From the NCBI GenBank assembly GCA_003576685.1, contig QOZR01000010.1, forward strand, positions 1 to 64,000: a stretch of 64,000 bases of DNA, written 5' to 3'. The stretch's first letter is position 1. Every line of letters begins with the position of its first letter. The translations under genes were made by a program, and so were the position numbers. The notes under the pieces were generated by a model that ran no database searches, was not told the origin of the DNA, and was given only the letters and a program-made list of their open reading frames with translations. Of this stretch, positions 51,680-59,965 are shown piece after piece. Origin of the DNA: Virgifigura deserti. GTDB taxonomy: Bacteria > Pseudomonadota > Alphaproteobacteria > Dongiales > Dongiaceae.

Positions 51680-52663
51680 ATGCCGCCGAAACCGCTTGTC
51701 GTCGTCACGCGCAAACTGCCGGACGCCATCGAAACCCGGATGATGGAGCTGTTCGACGTCCGCCTGAATCTGGACGACGAACCGATGACGCAGGCGCAGC
51801 TCGTCGAGGCGGTCCGGACGGCGACGGTGCTGGTGCCCACCGTGACCGATCGGATCGATTCGGCCGTCCTCTCGCAGGCCGGCCCGAAGCTCCGGCTAAT
51901 CGCGTCCTTCGGCACCGGTGTCGACCATATCGATCTGGCGACCGCACGGCAGCGCGGCATCACCGTCACCAACACGCCCGGCGTCCTGACCGAGGACACG
52001 GCCGATATGACCATGGCGCTGATCCTCGCGGTTCCGCGCCGGTTGGCCGAGGGCGAGCGGCTGATCCGCTCGGGAAATTGGACAGGCTGGGGCCCCACCA
52101 CCATGCTCGGCCACCGCATCTGGGGCAAGCGGCTCGGCATCATCGGCATGGGCCGGATTGGCAGCGCCGTCGCCCGCCGCGCCCGCGGCTTCGGCCTCGC
52201 CGTGCATTACCATAACCGCCGACGCGTCCATCCCGATCTCGAGGCGGAGCTGGAAGCCACCTACTGGGAGAGCCTCGACCAGATGGTGGCGCGGATGGAC
52301 ATCATCTCGATCAACTGCCCGCACACGCCGGCGACCTTCCATCTGCTGTCGGCGCGTCGCCTGAAGCTGCTGCCGCGCCACGCCTATATCGTCAACACCT
52401 CGCGCGGCGAAGTGATCGACGAGAACGCGCTCACCCGCATGCTCCAGCGCGGCGAGATCGCCGGCGCCGGCCTCGACGTCTTCGAGCAGGAGCCGGCGGT
52501 GAACCCGAAGCTGGTCAATCTCGATAATGTCGTCCTGCTGCCGCATATGGGCTCGGCCACGATCGAGGGCCGCATCGACATGGGCGAGAAGGTCATCATC
52601 AACATCAAGACCTTCGTCGACGGCCACAAGCCGCCCGACCGCGTACTCGAGACGATGTTTTAG
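51680..52663 (+). CDS. D-2-hydroxyacid dehydrogenase (glyoxylate/hydroxypyruvate reductase type)
   Basis: 327 residues from ATG MPPKPLVVVTRK. NAD(P)-binding GIIGMGRIGSAVARRARGFG is followed by HYHNRRRV, whose arginines suggest NADPH preference. Catalytic Arg (NTSRGEVID), Glu (DVFEQEPAVN) and His (LLPHMGSAT) are present, as is SFGTGVDHID. The sequence fits GyaR/GhrB-like D-glycerate dehydrogenases acting on glyoxylate or hydroxypyruvate; the exact substrate is not certain. It converges with moeB. Confidence 0.9.
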   Translation: MPPKPLVVVTRKLPDAIETRMMELFDVRLNLDDEPMTQAQLVEAVRTATVLVPTVTDRIDSAVLSQAGPKLRLIASFGTGVDHIDLATARQRGITVTNTPGVLTEDTADMTMALILAVPRRLAEGERLIRSGNWTGWGPTTMLGHRIWGKRLGIIGMGRIGSAVARRARGFGLAVHYHNRRRVHPDLEAELEATYWESLDQMVARMDIISINCPHTPATFHLLSARRLKLLPRHAYIVNTSRGEVIDENALTRMLQRGEIAGAGLDVFEQEPAVNPKLVNLDNVVLLPHMGSATIEGRIDMGEKVIINIKTFVDGHKPPDRVLETMF

Positions 52664-52679
52664 ATGATTACCCCTCCCC

Positions 52680-53489
52680 TTATGGGAGGGGGTGCTCCGT
52701 TCCATGCCCGCTCAGATCCCGGATCGTCGCCTGCGGGCCGCAGAGCGGGCAGGCCGGATCGCGCTTGAGGCGGATCTTGCGGAAAGTGGTGGCGAGGCCG
52801 TCATAGACCAGCAGACTGCCGGACAGGCTCTCGCCCAGACCGAGCAGCTCCTTCAGCACCTCGACGGCCTGCAGCGAGCCGACCGCGCCGGCGATGGCGC
52901 CGAGGATGCCGGCCTCCTCGCAGCGGGGAATCAGGTCCGCTGGCGGCGGCGTCGGGAACAGGCAGCGATAGCAGGGGTGCGCGCCGCCGAGATGGGCCTT
53001 GTAGGTCGAGAGCTGTCCGTCGAAGCGCAGCAACGCGGCGCTCACCAGCGGGATCCTGGCGAAATAGCAGGCGTCGTTCAGCAGAAAGCGGGTCGCGAAA
53101 TTATCACTGCCGTCCGCGACTAAGTCATAACCGGCGAGGATCTCGGCCGCGTTCGCCGCCGTCAGCCGCGTCCGGTGGGGAACGATCCGCACGTCGGGAT
53201 TAATCTCCGCCACCGTCGCCCGTGCGCTGTCGACCTTTGGCTGATCGAGGCTCGCCGTCTTGTGGATCACCTGGCGCTGCAGGTTCGACAGCTCAACCAC
53301 ATCGTCGTCGATCACGCCGAGAGTTCCAACGCCGGCGGCGGCGAGATAGAGCAGGAGCGGCGAGCCCAGCCCGCCGGCGCCGACCACCAGCACCCGGCTC
53401 TCCAGCAGCTTCTCCTGCCCTTCCTCACCGACCTCGTCGAGGATCAGATGCCGGGCATAGCGATGAAACTGGCTGTCGGTCAGGTCCAA
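52680..53489 (-). CDS. moeB: Molybdopterin-synthase adenylyltransferase MoeB (ThiF/HesA family)
   Basis: 269 residues. E1-type fold: ATP-binding VLVVGAGGLGSPLL (33-46), DDDVVELSNLQRQ (Asp and Arg contacts), DGSDNFATRFLLND, structural zinc CxxC pairs Cys173/Cys176 and Cys247/Cys250, and Cys190 in PRCEEAGILGA. It adenylates the C-terminus of MoaD (or another sulfur carrier such as ThiS). No moa genes adjoin; cysK lies just upstream in the same direction, so a sulfur-transfer role with another carrier is possible. Confidence 0.9.
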   Translation of the reverse strand: MDLTDSQFHRYARHLILDEVGEEGQEKLLESRVLVVGAGGLGSPLLLYLAAAGVGTLGVIDDDVVELSNLQRQVIHKTASLDQPKVDSARATVAEINPDVRIVPHRTRLTAANAAEILAGYDLVADGSDNFATRFLLNDACYFARIPLVSAALLRFDGQLSTYKAHLGGAHPCYRCLFPTPPPADLIPRCEEAGILGAIAGAVGSLQAVEVLKELLGLGESLSGSLLVYDGLATTFRKIRLKRDPACPLCGPQATIRDLSGHGTEHPLP

Positions 53490-53506
53490 AACCGGAACTC
53501 CGCCGT

Positions 53507-54505
53507 TCAGCTCAAGCCGTCGAACAGCGGCGTCGAAAGATAGCGTTCGGCGAAGGACGGCAGGATCACCACGATCTGCTTGCCGGCCATCTCCGGCCGG
53601 GCACCGATCTCCAGCGCTGCGGCGAGCGCCGCGCCCGAGGAGATGCCGACTGGCAGCCCTTCCAGCGCCGCCACCCGGCGCGCCGTGGCGAAAGCCGTTT
53701 CGTTGCCGATCCGGATCACCTCGTCGATCATGTCGCGGTTCAGGATCTCCGGCACGAAGCCGGCGCCAATACCCTGGATCTTGTGCGGGCCGGGTGCGCC
53801 GCCTGACAGGATGGCGCTGTCCTCGGGCTCGACGGCGATCATCCTGAGAGTCGGCTTGCGCGGCTTCAGCACCTCGCCGACGCCAGTCAGCGTGCCGCCG
53901 GTGCCGATGCCGGACACCACCGCATCGACTTCGCCGCCGCTGTCGCGCCAGATCTCCTCGGCGGTGGTGCGCCGATGAATCTCCGGGTTGGCGGGATTGC
54001 GGAACTGCTGCGGAATGACCGCGTCGCCGATCTCCTGCATCAGCTCCTCTGCCCGCGCGATGGCTCCGGTCATGCCCTTGGCGGCCGGCGTCAGCTCGAT
54101 CTCGGCGCCGAGCAGCCGCAGCATCTTGCCGCGCTCAGCGGACATGCTTTCCGGCATGGTCAGGATCAGGCGATATCCCTTGGCCGCGCAGACGAAGGCG
54201 AGTGCGATCCCGGTGTTCCCGCTGGTCGGCTCGATGATCGTCGTGCCGGAGCGGATCTTTCCCGCGGCCTCCAGCGCCTCGATCATCGCCAACCCGATCC
54301 GGTCCTTCACCGACGACAGCGGATTGAAGAACTCGCATTTGCCGACGATCTCGGCGGCGATTCCGGCCTCCGCCGCCAGTTTCGACAGGCGGATCATCGG
54401 CGTCGCGCCGATCGTGTCGAGAACGCTGTCATAGACGCGGCCGCGGAATTCCCCCGGCTGCGACTCGGGCGATCGGACATCGGGCTTTCGGGACTTCAGA
54501 CTCAT
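53507..54505 (-). CDS. cysK: Cysteine synthase (O-acetylserine sulfhydrylase) CysK
   Basis: 332 residues from ATG MSLKSRKPDVRS with GAGAG about nine bases upstream; about 25 residues longer at the N-terminus than E. coli CysK. PLP enzyme: GATPMIRL, FFNPLSSVKDR with Schiff-base Lys67, substrate loop TSGNTGIALA, SGIGTGGTLTG phosphate loop, and PVGISSGAALAAAL. Makes cysteine from O-acetylserine and sulfide. Downstream of a cysteine-free Rrf2 regulator and upstream of moeB on the same strand, implying a small sulfur operon. Confidence 0.94.
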   Translation of the reverse strand: MSLKSRKPDVRSPESQPGEFRGRVYDSVLDTIGATPMIRLSKLAAEAGIAAEIVGKCEFFNPLSSVKDRIGLAMIEALEAAGKIRSGTTIIEPTSGNTGIALAFVCAAKGYRLILTMPESMSAERGKMLRLLGAEIELTPAAKGMTGAIARAEELMQEIGDAVIPQQFRNPANPEIHRRTTAEEIWRDSGGEVDAVVSGIGTGGTLTGVGEVLKPRKPTLRMIAVEPEDSAILSGGAPGPHKIQGIGAGFVPEILNRDMIDEVIRIGNETAFATARRVAALEGLPVGISSGAALAAALEIGARPEMAGKQIVVILPSFAERYLSTPLFDGLS

Positions 54506-54540
54506 AATGTGCTCTCGGCTGTGTCTCGGGGGCGGTGACG

Positions 54541-54996
54541 TCAGATGCTGAAATCGAGGCGGGCCGGCAGCTCTGTCTGGATTCCCACGGCGCGGGCCCG
54601 CTCGCACAGATCCTCGACCGTCACCGCGTCGAGCTCTTGCATGATCTTCTCCTGCATTTCGCGCCAAAGCGGCCGAACGACTTCCATGCCGATCGCCGAG
54701 CCGTTGTCCTCCTCGGCGGGATCGGGGACGGCCTCGATCTGCCGCACCGTGCGGACGATCTCGCCGACCGTGATCCGCCGCCGCTCGCGCGCGAGGCGAT
54801 AGCCACCGCGGGGACCGCGCTGACCCGCGAGAACGCCCGACCGGACCAGGTGCTGAAGCACCTGCTCCAGATAACGGCGCGGGATTCCCTGGCGTTCCGA
54901 TATCTCGCCGCTTTGCACCGGGCCGCTGACGCTGTGATAGGCGATGTCGACCACGGCCTCGATGGCGAACAGCAATTTTCGTGACAGGCGCAACAT
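54541..54996 (-). CDS. Rrf2 family transcriptional regulator
   Basis: 151 residues. Winged helix SRKLLFAIEAVVDIAYHS, RQGIPRRYLEQVLQHLVRSGVLAGQRGPRGGYRLAR is classic Rrf2. The IscR cluster cysteines are missing; the only Cys (VEDLCERA) is elsewhere, so it is not an Fe-S sensor of the IscR type. Directly upstream of cysK (36 bases) it resembles CymR-like cysteine-metabolism regulators; target assignment is inference from position. Confidence 0.87.
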   Translation of the reverse strand: MLRLSRKLLFAIEAVVDIAYHSVSGPVQSGEISERQGIPRRYLEQVLQHLVRSGVLAGQRGPRGGYRLARERRRITVGEIVRTVRQIEAVPDPAEEDNGSAIGMEVVRPLWREMQEKIMQELDAVTVEDLCERARAVGIQTELPARLDFSI

Positions 54997-55009
54997 ACGG
55001 TTCGGTCCC

Positions 55010-55525
55010 CTATCGCCGCGCTGTCAACGTGGTCGAGCTCCCAATGGAGCTCCCGGTGGAGCCGAACCCGCCCGGCCCGCGATCCGTATCGTCGAGGCTG
55101 CTCCGCTCCGCCCAGGTGATCCGGGTGACCGGCGCCACGACCAGCTGCGCGATGCGGTCGCCGCGCCGGACCGCGACCGGGTCGGCGCCATGATTGATCA
55201 GGATGACCTGGATCTCGCCGCGATAATCGGCGTCGATCGTGCCGGGACTGTTGAGGACCGTCACGCCCGTCTTCAAGGCCAGGCCGGAGCGCGGCCGGAC
55301 CTGCGCCTCGTATCCATCGGGAAGGGCGATGGCGATGCCGGTCGGGACCAGCGCCCGGGCGCCGGGTGTCAGCGTTGCCTCGCCCTCGATCGCCGCCACC
55401 AGGTCCATGCCGGCGCTCGACGCCGTCGCATAGGCGGGCAGCGGCAGGTCGGCCGCATGCGGCAGCCGCCGCAGCGCCACTGTCAGAGCGGGCATGTGGC
55501 CCTCAGCACTCAATGGGACGGTCAT
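55010..55525 (-). CDS. dut: dUTP diphosphatase
   Basis: 171 residues with the five trimeric dUTPase motifs: SSAGMDLVAAI (I), RPRSGLALKTGV (II), NSPGTIDADYRGEI (III, catalytic Asp), RGDRIAQLVV (IV) and the P-loop-like RGPGGFGSTG (V). A short Ser/Thr-rich tail follows. Hydrolyses dUTP to dUMP, keeping uracil out of DNA. Its ATG overlaps the coaBC stop by four bases, a coaBC-dut pairing common in alphaproteobacteria. Confidence 0.96.
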   Translation of the reverse strand: MTVPLSAEGHMPALTVALRRLPHAADLPLPAYATASSAGMDLVAAIEGEATLTPGARALVPTGIAIALPDGYEAQVRPRSGLALKTGVTVLNSPGTIDADYRGEIQVILINHGADPVAVRRGDRIAQLVVAPVTRITWAERSSLDDTDRGPGGFGSTGSSIGSSTTLTARR

Positions 55526-56742
55526 GATGCGGCGGCCGGCTGGGCCGCTATCAGGTGACGCGCGATCCGCTCGGCCAGCCGGTCCGCCACCGCTTGCTTG
55601 GCCTGGGTCGGCCAGCTCTCCACGCCCCCGGCCGAAACCAGATGCACCGTGTTCTCGCCGCCGCCGAAGGTGCCGGTGCCCGGCGAGACGTCGTTGGCGA
55701 GAATCCAGTCACAGCCTTTCGCGGCGCGCTTGGCGGTTGCGTTCTCGATAACGTTCTCCGTCTCGGCGGCGAAGCCGACGACGAGACGTGGGCGTTGATT
55801 CCCCGCCTCGGCGAGGCTCGCCAGAATGTCCGGATTCGCGGTCAGCGTCAGCTGCGGCGGCGCCCCGCCGTCCTTCTTCAGCTTCTGCCCGGCGGGCGTC
55901 GCGACCCGCCAGTCGCCGACGGCGGCGGCGCAGACGGCGACATCGACCGGCAGCGCCCCGCGGCAGGCGGCCAGCATTTCCTCCGCCGTTTCGATCCGGC
56001 GAACCTCGACTCCGGCGGGGTCCGGCTCGGCTGACGGGCCTGAGACGAGAAGCGTGTCGGCGCCGCGCCGCGCCAGCGCGGCCGCGATGGCGTGCCCCTG
56101 GCGGCCGGAGGAGCGGTTGGCGATGAAGCGCACGGGGTCAATCGGCTCATGCGTCGGCCCGCTGGTGACCAGCGCCCGGAGGCCGGTCAGGCTGGTGCGC
56201 TCGATGAAATGCTCTTCGATCGCGGCCAGGATCTCCATGGGCTCGGCCATGCGGCCGGCGCCGACCTCGCCGCAGGCGAGATCGCCGCTGCCCGGCCCCA
56301 CGCGTGCGACCCCGCGCCGCTCGAGCGTCGCGATGTTCGCCTGCGTGGCCGGATGCGCCCACATCATCAGGTTCATCGCCGGCACGACCAGGACCGGCTT
56401 GTCCGTTGCCAGGAGAGCCGTGGTCGCGAGGTCGTCGGCGATCCCCTGCGCCATCCGCGCCAGGATGCTGGCGCTGGCCGGGGCGACGACGACCAGATCG
56501 GCCTCGCGCGAAAGCCGGATATGCCCCATCTCGCTCTCGTCGGTGAGCGAGAACAGCTCCATGAACACCTTCTCCTCGCTCAAGGCCGCGACCGAGAGCG
56601 GGGTCACGAACTCGGCGCCGCCCTTCGTCAGGATACAGCGAACCGCCGCCCCGCGCTCGCGCAGGCGGCGGATCAGCTCGAGGCTCTTGTAAGCGGCGAT
56701 CCCCCCGGAGATGACCAGAAGGACGCGCTTGCCGTTAAGCAT
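55522..56742 (-). CDS. coaBC: Bifunctional phosphopantothenoylcysteine decarboxylase / phosphopantothenate-cysteine ligase
   Basis: 406 residues. N-terminal FMN-binding CoaC part: LLVISGGIAAYKSLELIRRL, ASASILARMAQGIADDL and the PAMNLMMWAHPATQ motif. C-terminal CoaB part: VTSGPTHEPIDPVRFIANRSSGRQGHAIA, KKDGGAPPQLTLTANPDIL and VGFAAETEN. Makes 4'-phosphopantetheine from phosphopantothenate and cysteine in coenzyme A synthesis. Upstream lies the pseudogene remnant that separates it from ubiB. Confidence 0.96.
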   Translation of the reverse strand: MLNGKRVLLVISGGIAAYKSLELIRRLRERGAAVRCILTKGGAEFVTPLSVAALSEEKVFMELFSLTDESEMGHIRLSREADLVVVAPASASILARMAQGIADDLATTALLATDKPVLVVPAMNLMMWAHPATQANIATLERRGVARVGPGSGDLACGEVGAGRMAEPMEILAAIEEHFIERTSLTGLRALVTSGPTHEPIDPVRFIANRSSGRQGHAIAAALARRGADTLLVSGPSAEPDPAGVEVRRIETAEEMLAACRGALPVDVAVCAAAVGDWRVATPAGQKLKKDGGAPPQLTLTANPDILASLAEAGNQRPRLVVGFAAETENVIENATAKRAAKGCDWILANDVSPGTGTFGGGENTVHLVSAGGVESWPTQAKQAVADRLAERIARHLIAAQPAAAS

Positions 56743-56855
56743 CTTGTAAATCCCGGAATTTCACAGCGACAGCCTGTCCTTAAAGTAGGGTGTGAGGCGA
56801 TCGGGCGCAAGCTTGGAGCGGCCCCGGTCGTCGGCCGGTGTATCTAACCATAATC

Positions 56856-57500
56856 CTAAGGACTTGCGAGCAGGGCTATCGTTTCATCAGCCGTGCGAAC
56901 ATCGCCGAAATTACGATAGATCGCGGCCAGTGCGCCGCGATGTTCAATCTCGCTCCCGATGTTCGCGCGTCGAGCATGACCACACAGAAGCCGCAGGAGT
57001 GGGCGTCTCGTGCGGACGCTTCGCAACATACGTTGCTGACGGCCCCGGCAATCAACACTGTATCGATGCCGCGCGCAGCGAGTTGCTCGCGAAGATCGCA
57101 AGCGCCTGGTCAGAAGGCGCCGTAACCTGATTTCCCGGCGTGGAGGTCGTCCGGCAGGATGGATCGGGGTGGAGGACTGCACGCGGGTCGCCTTCAGTCG
57201 TCGCGGCGCGATTGCGCCGCCGGCACGCACCGCCGCGGCAAGCCGGTTCACGATCGCGATGACCCTCGGGGCGTCCCTGGGCCGCTCCCTGTGCCACTTG
57301 AGAGCAAAACGGTCAGGTCGATCACCACCAAAGCCGTGCGTCGGGCGTCCAGCGTCTCGAAAGCTTGCAGTCTACCGCGACGAAGCCGCATCCGTTCGAC
57401 GAGCTTCGGCGGTAGCCAATCGACACCGACCGTTGATGTAGCGCCCCCGGCCGTCGCTGAGTCAGTCGGTTCGAACTGACCCGCTGCCTCGGTGCCTGGC
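56856..57500 (-). pseudogene. Decayed isochorismatase-family cysteine hydrolase gene
   Basis: Pieces of an isochorismatase/RutB-like hydrolase lie in order on this strand but in different frames. Near 57410-57290: WLPPKLVERMRLRRGRLQAF then TALVVIDLT with the catalytic Asp. Near 57165-57127: DLHAGKSGYGAF (the Lys region) ending in an in-frame TGA. Near 57115-56975: LREQLAARGIDTVLIAG and AVSNVCCEASARDA with the catalytic Cys. Finally ALAAIYRNFGDVRTADETIA in a third frame to the TAG at 56856-56858. About 50-60 middle residues are missing. So there are at least two frameshifts, one stop and a deletion. It fills the 758-base gap between coaBC and ubiB. Confidence 0.8.
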
Positions 57501-59084
57501 TCACAAGGCCAGCAGGATCAGCGCCGCCAGCAGCCCCACCGCAACCCAGAGCGGCAACACCGCCCGACGGATCTCACGGTCGCGGGCGCGCAGCGCCGTG
57601 GGATGTGGCTTCACACCAGTGTCAGCGACGGCAACCGCCGCGCGCTCCGCCGCGGCGAGCAGGTCGGGCAGTCGGCCCGCGGCGCGCAGGGCGTCCTCGA
57701 CCGCCTCCAGGATCCGCGCCTCGGGGCCGCGGTTCTCGCGCATCCAGCGTTCGATCAGCGGCTGAGCCAGCGTCCAGATATTGAGGCTCGGATCGAGCTG
57801 CCGGCTCACCCCCTCAGCCATCAGCATGTTCTTCTGCAACAGGAGAAGCTGCGGCTGTGCCTCCATCTCGAACGCTTCGGCGATTCGGAACAGATGCCCC
57901 AGCATCCGGGCGAAGGAGATTTCGTTCAGCGGCCGCCCGAAGATCGGCTCGCCGATCGACCGGATCGCCTGGGCGAAATGGTCGAGCGACTGTGTCGGCG
58001 GCACATAGCCGGCATCGAAATGCACCTGCGCCACGCGCCGGTAGTCGCGCTCGAGAAAACCCAGCAGCATGTCCGCCAGATAGTACCGGGTCTTGCGGTC
58101 GAGGCGGCCCATGATGCCGAAATCGACCGCGCCGATATTTCCGTCCGGGCCGACGAACATGTTGCCCGGATGCTGGTCGCCGTGGAAATAGCCGTCGCGG
58201 AACACCTGCTTGAAGAAGATCGCGGCGGCCCGCGTCAGCACGGCCTCAATGTCGAAGCCGGCGGCCACCAGCGCTGCGCGGTCGTCCATCGGAATGCCGG
58301 TCAGCCGCTGCTGCGTCATGACCCGCCGCGCCGTTCGGCGCCAGTCGACCGCCGGCACGCGATAGGTCGGGTCGCCGGCGAAGTTCTGCGCCAGCTCCGC
58401 CGCCGCCGCCGCCTCCAGCCGCAGATCCATCTCGATCCGCACCGTTTCGGCGAAGGTCCGGACGACTTCGACGGGCCGGAGCCGGCGCAGCTTCGGCTGG
58501 GTGCGCTCGACCAGTTCGGCGAGCCACATCAGCAGGTCCAGGTCGCGCGCGAAAGCCTGCTCGATGCCGGGGCGCAGGACCTTCACCGCCACCTCTTCCG
58601 TTTCGCCGTCCTCTCTCGCGATGGTCGCGTAATGAACCTGCGCGATCGAGGCGGCCGAAACCGGCCGGTCGTCGAAGCCCGTGAACAGCTCGTCGATAAG
58701 CGCGCCCAGCTCGGCTTCGATCGTCGCCCGCGCGACCGCGGGATCGAACGGCGGAAGCCGGTCCTGCAGCGTCGACAGGTCGGCCGCGACCGCCTCGCCG
58801 AGCAGGTCGGAGCGGGTCGACAGCATCTGGCCCAGCTTGATGAAGGCGGGGCCTAGCTCGCCGAACGCCGCGGCGATCCGCTCGCCCGGCCGCTTGTCCT
58901 CCGGCCATTTGTCCCCGGACCAGCGCCGGGCGCGCCGGGTGGTCAGCAGCCGCCCGGCGACGAGCATGGTCGGCGCGACCCCGGCGCCCTCGACCGCGGC
59001 GCGTAGCGGGCCCAGCGCGCCGTACCGCGCCAGCGTGCGGACGATCGTCAGCAGCCGAAGGAGATTGCGCAGCGCTCGAAGCAT
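57501..59084 (-). CDS. ubiB: Ubiquinone biosynthesis kinase-like protein UbiB
   Basis: 527 residues. ABC1/ADCK/UbiB fold: KLGQMLSTRSDLL (KxGQ region), Ala-rich nucleotide loop PVSAASIAQVHYA, VAVKVLRPGIEQAF, DQHPGNMFV catalytic loop and VDFGIMGRLD metal-binding DFG. Two C-terminal membrane helices (VLPLWVAVGLLAALILLAL at the end). UbiB supports coenzyme Q synthesis as an atypical ATPase. Follows ubiE by 22 bases on the same strand. Confidence 0.95.
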   Translation of the reverse strand: MLRALRNLLRLLTIVRTLARYGALGPLRAAVEGAGVAPTMLVAGRLLTTRRARRWSGDKWPEDKRPGERIAAAFGELGPAFIKLGQMLSTRSDLLGEAVAADLSTLQDRLPPFDPAVARATIEAELGALIDELFTGFDDRPVSAASIAQVHYATIAREDGETEEVAVKVLRPGIEQAFARDLDLLMWLAELVERTQPKLRRLRPVEVVRTFAETVRIEMDLRLEAAAAAELAQNFAGDPTYRVPAVDWRRTARRVMTQQRLTGIPMDDRAALVAAGFDIEAVLTRAAAIFFKQVFRDGYFHGDQHPGNMFVGPDGNIGAVDFGIMGRLDRKTRYYLADMLLGFLERDYRRVAQVHFDAGYVPPTQSLDHFAQAIRSIGEPIFGRPLNEISFARMLGHLFRIAEAFEMEAQPQLLLLQKNMLMAEGVSRQLDPSLNIWTLAQPLIERWMRENRGPEARILEAVEDALRAAGRLPDLLAAAERAAVAVADTGVKPHPTALRARDREIRRAVLPLWVAVGLLAALILLAL

Positions 59085-59106
59085 CGCGGTCCTTGCGCCC
59101 GCCTCT

Positions 59107-59904
59107 CTAAAGTCGCCAGGCGGAATGCAGCGCCGCGATGCCGCCGGTCAGGTTCCGGAACTTGACCTGAGACAGGCCGGCCGCCGCGATCCGCGCGGCC
59201 AAGGCTTCCTGCGGCGGAAAGCGGCGGATGCTCTCGACTAGGTATTGGTAGGACTCGCGGTCGCCCGCCACCATCTGGCCGAGCAGCGGCAGCATGCGAA
59301 AGGAATAGAGGTCGTAGAGGCGTGCCAGGATGGGAAGCGCGACTTGGCTGAACTCGAGGCAGAGAAAGCGGCCGCCCGGCCTCAGCACGCGCCGCGCCTC
59401 GGCCAGCGCGCGGTCGATCCGCGTCACATTGCGCAGCCCGAAGGCAATCGTGTAGGCGTCGCAGCTCCGGTCCGCCAGCGGCAGGTCCTCGGCATTGCCG
59501 GCGACCCAGTCGATGCGCCAGTCATGGCCGAGAAGGCCGCGATCGATCGCGCGGTCGCGGCCGACCTGCAGCATCGCCGGCGTCATGTCGCAGACGGTGA
59601 TGCTGCTGCCGCTCGCCGCGGCGGCGTCCGGGCCGCCGATCCGGTCCAGGACGCGGAAGGCGATGTCGCCCGTCCCGCCGGCGACGTCGACCAGATGCAG
59701 CCCCGGGCGCGGCGCCAGCCAGTCCATCATCGACGCCTTCCACAGCCGGTGGACGCCGCCCGACATCAGGTCGTTCATCAGGTCATAGCGGCCGGCGACG
59801 CTGTCGAAGACGCCGCGCACCAGCGATGCCTTTTCCGTCTCGTGCACTTCGCGGAAGCCGAACCAGGCTCTCTGCTCTTCCTCGTTCATCATGCGGCGGA
59901 CCAT
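59107..59904 (-). CDS. ubiE: Ubiquinone/menaquinone biosynthesis C-methyltransferase UbiE
   Basis: 265 residues; starts at 59892 or 59889 are also possible, since none has a clear ribosome site. UbiE signatures: VFDSVAGRYDLMNDLMSGGVHRLWK, SAM-binding LVDVAGGTGDIAFRVL, NAEDLPLADRSCDAYTIAFGLRNVTR and PGGRFLCLEFSQV. It methylates the quinone ring in coenzyme Q (and menaquinone) synthesis. Divergent from mutM over 61 bases; operon with ubiB. Confidence 0.95.
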   Translation of the reverse strand: MVRRMMNEEEQRAWFGFREVHETEKASLVRGVFDSVAGRYDLMNDLMSGGVHRLWKASMMDWLAPRPGLHLVDVAGGTGDIAFRVLDRIGGPDAAAASGSSITVCDMTPAMLQVGRDRAIDRGLLGHDWRIDWVAGNAEDLPLADRSCDAYTIAFGLRNVTRIDRALAEARRVLRPGGRFLCLEFSQVALPILARLYDLYSFRMLPLLGQMVAGDRESYQYLVESIRRFPPQEALAARIAAAGLSQVKFRNLTGGIAALHSAWRL

Positions 59905-59965
59905 AGCGCGCCGGCGGTCACTGCGCTAGCTTGAGACCGGTCTCCGCAGTCCCAAGATATCCGCC

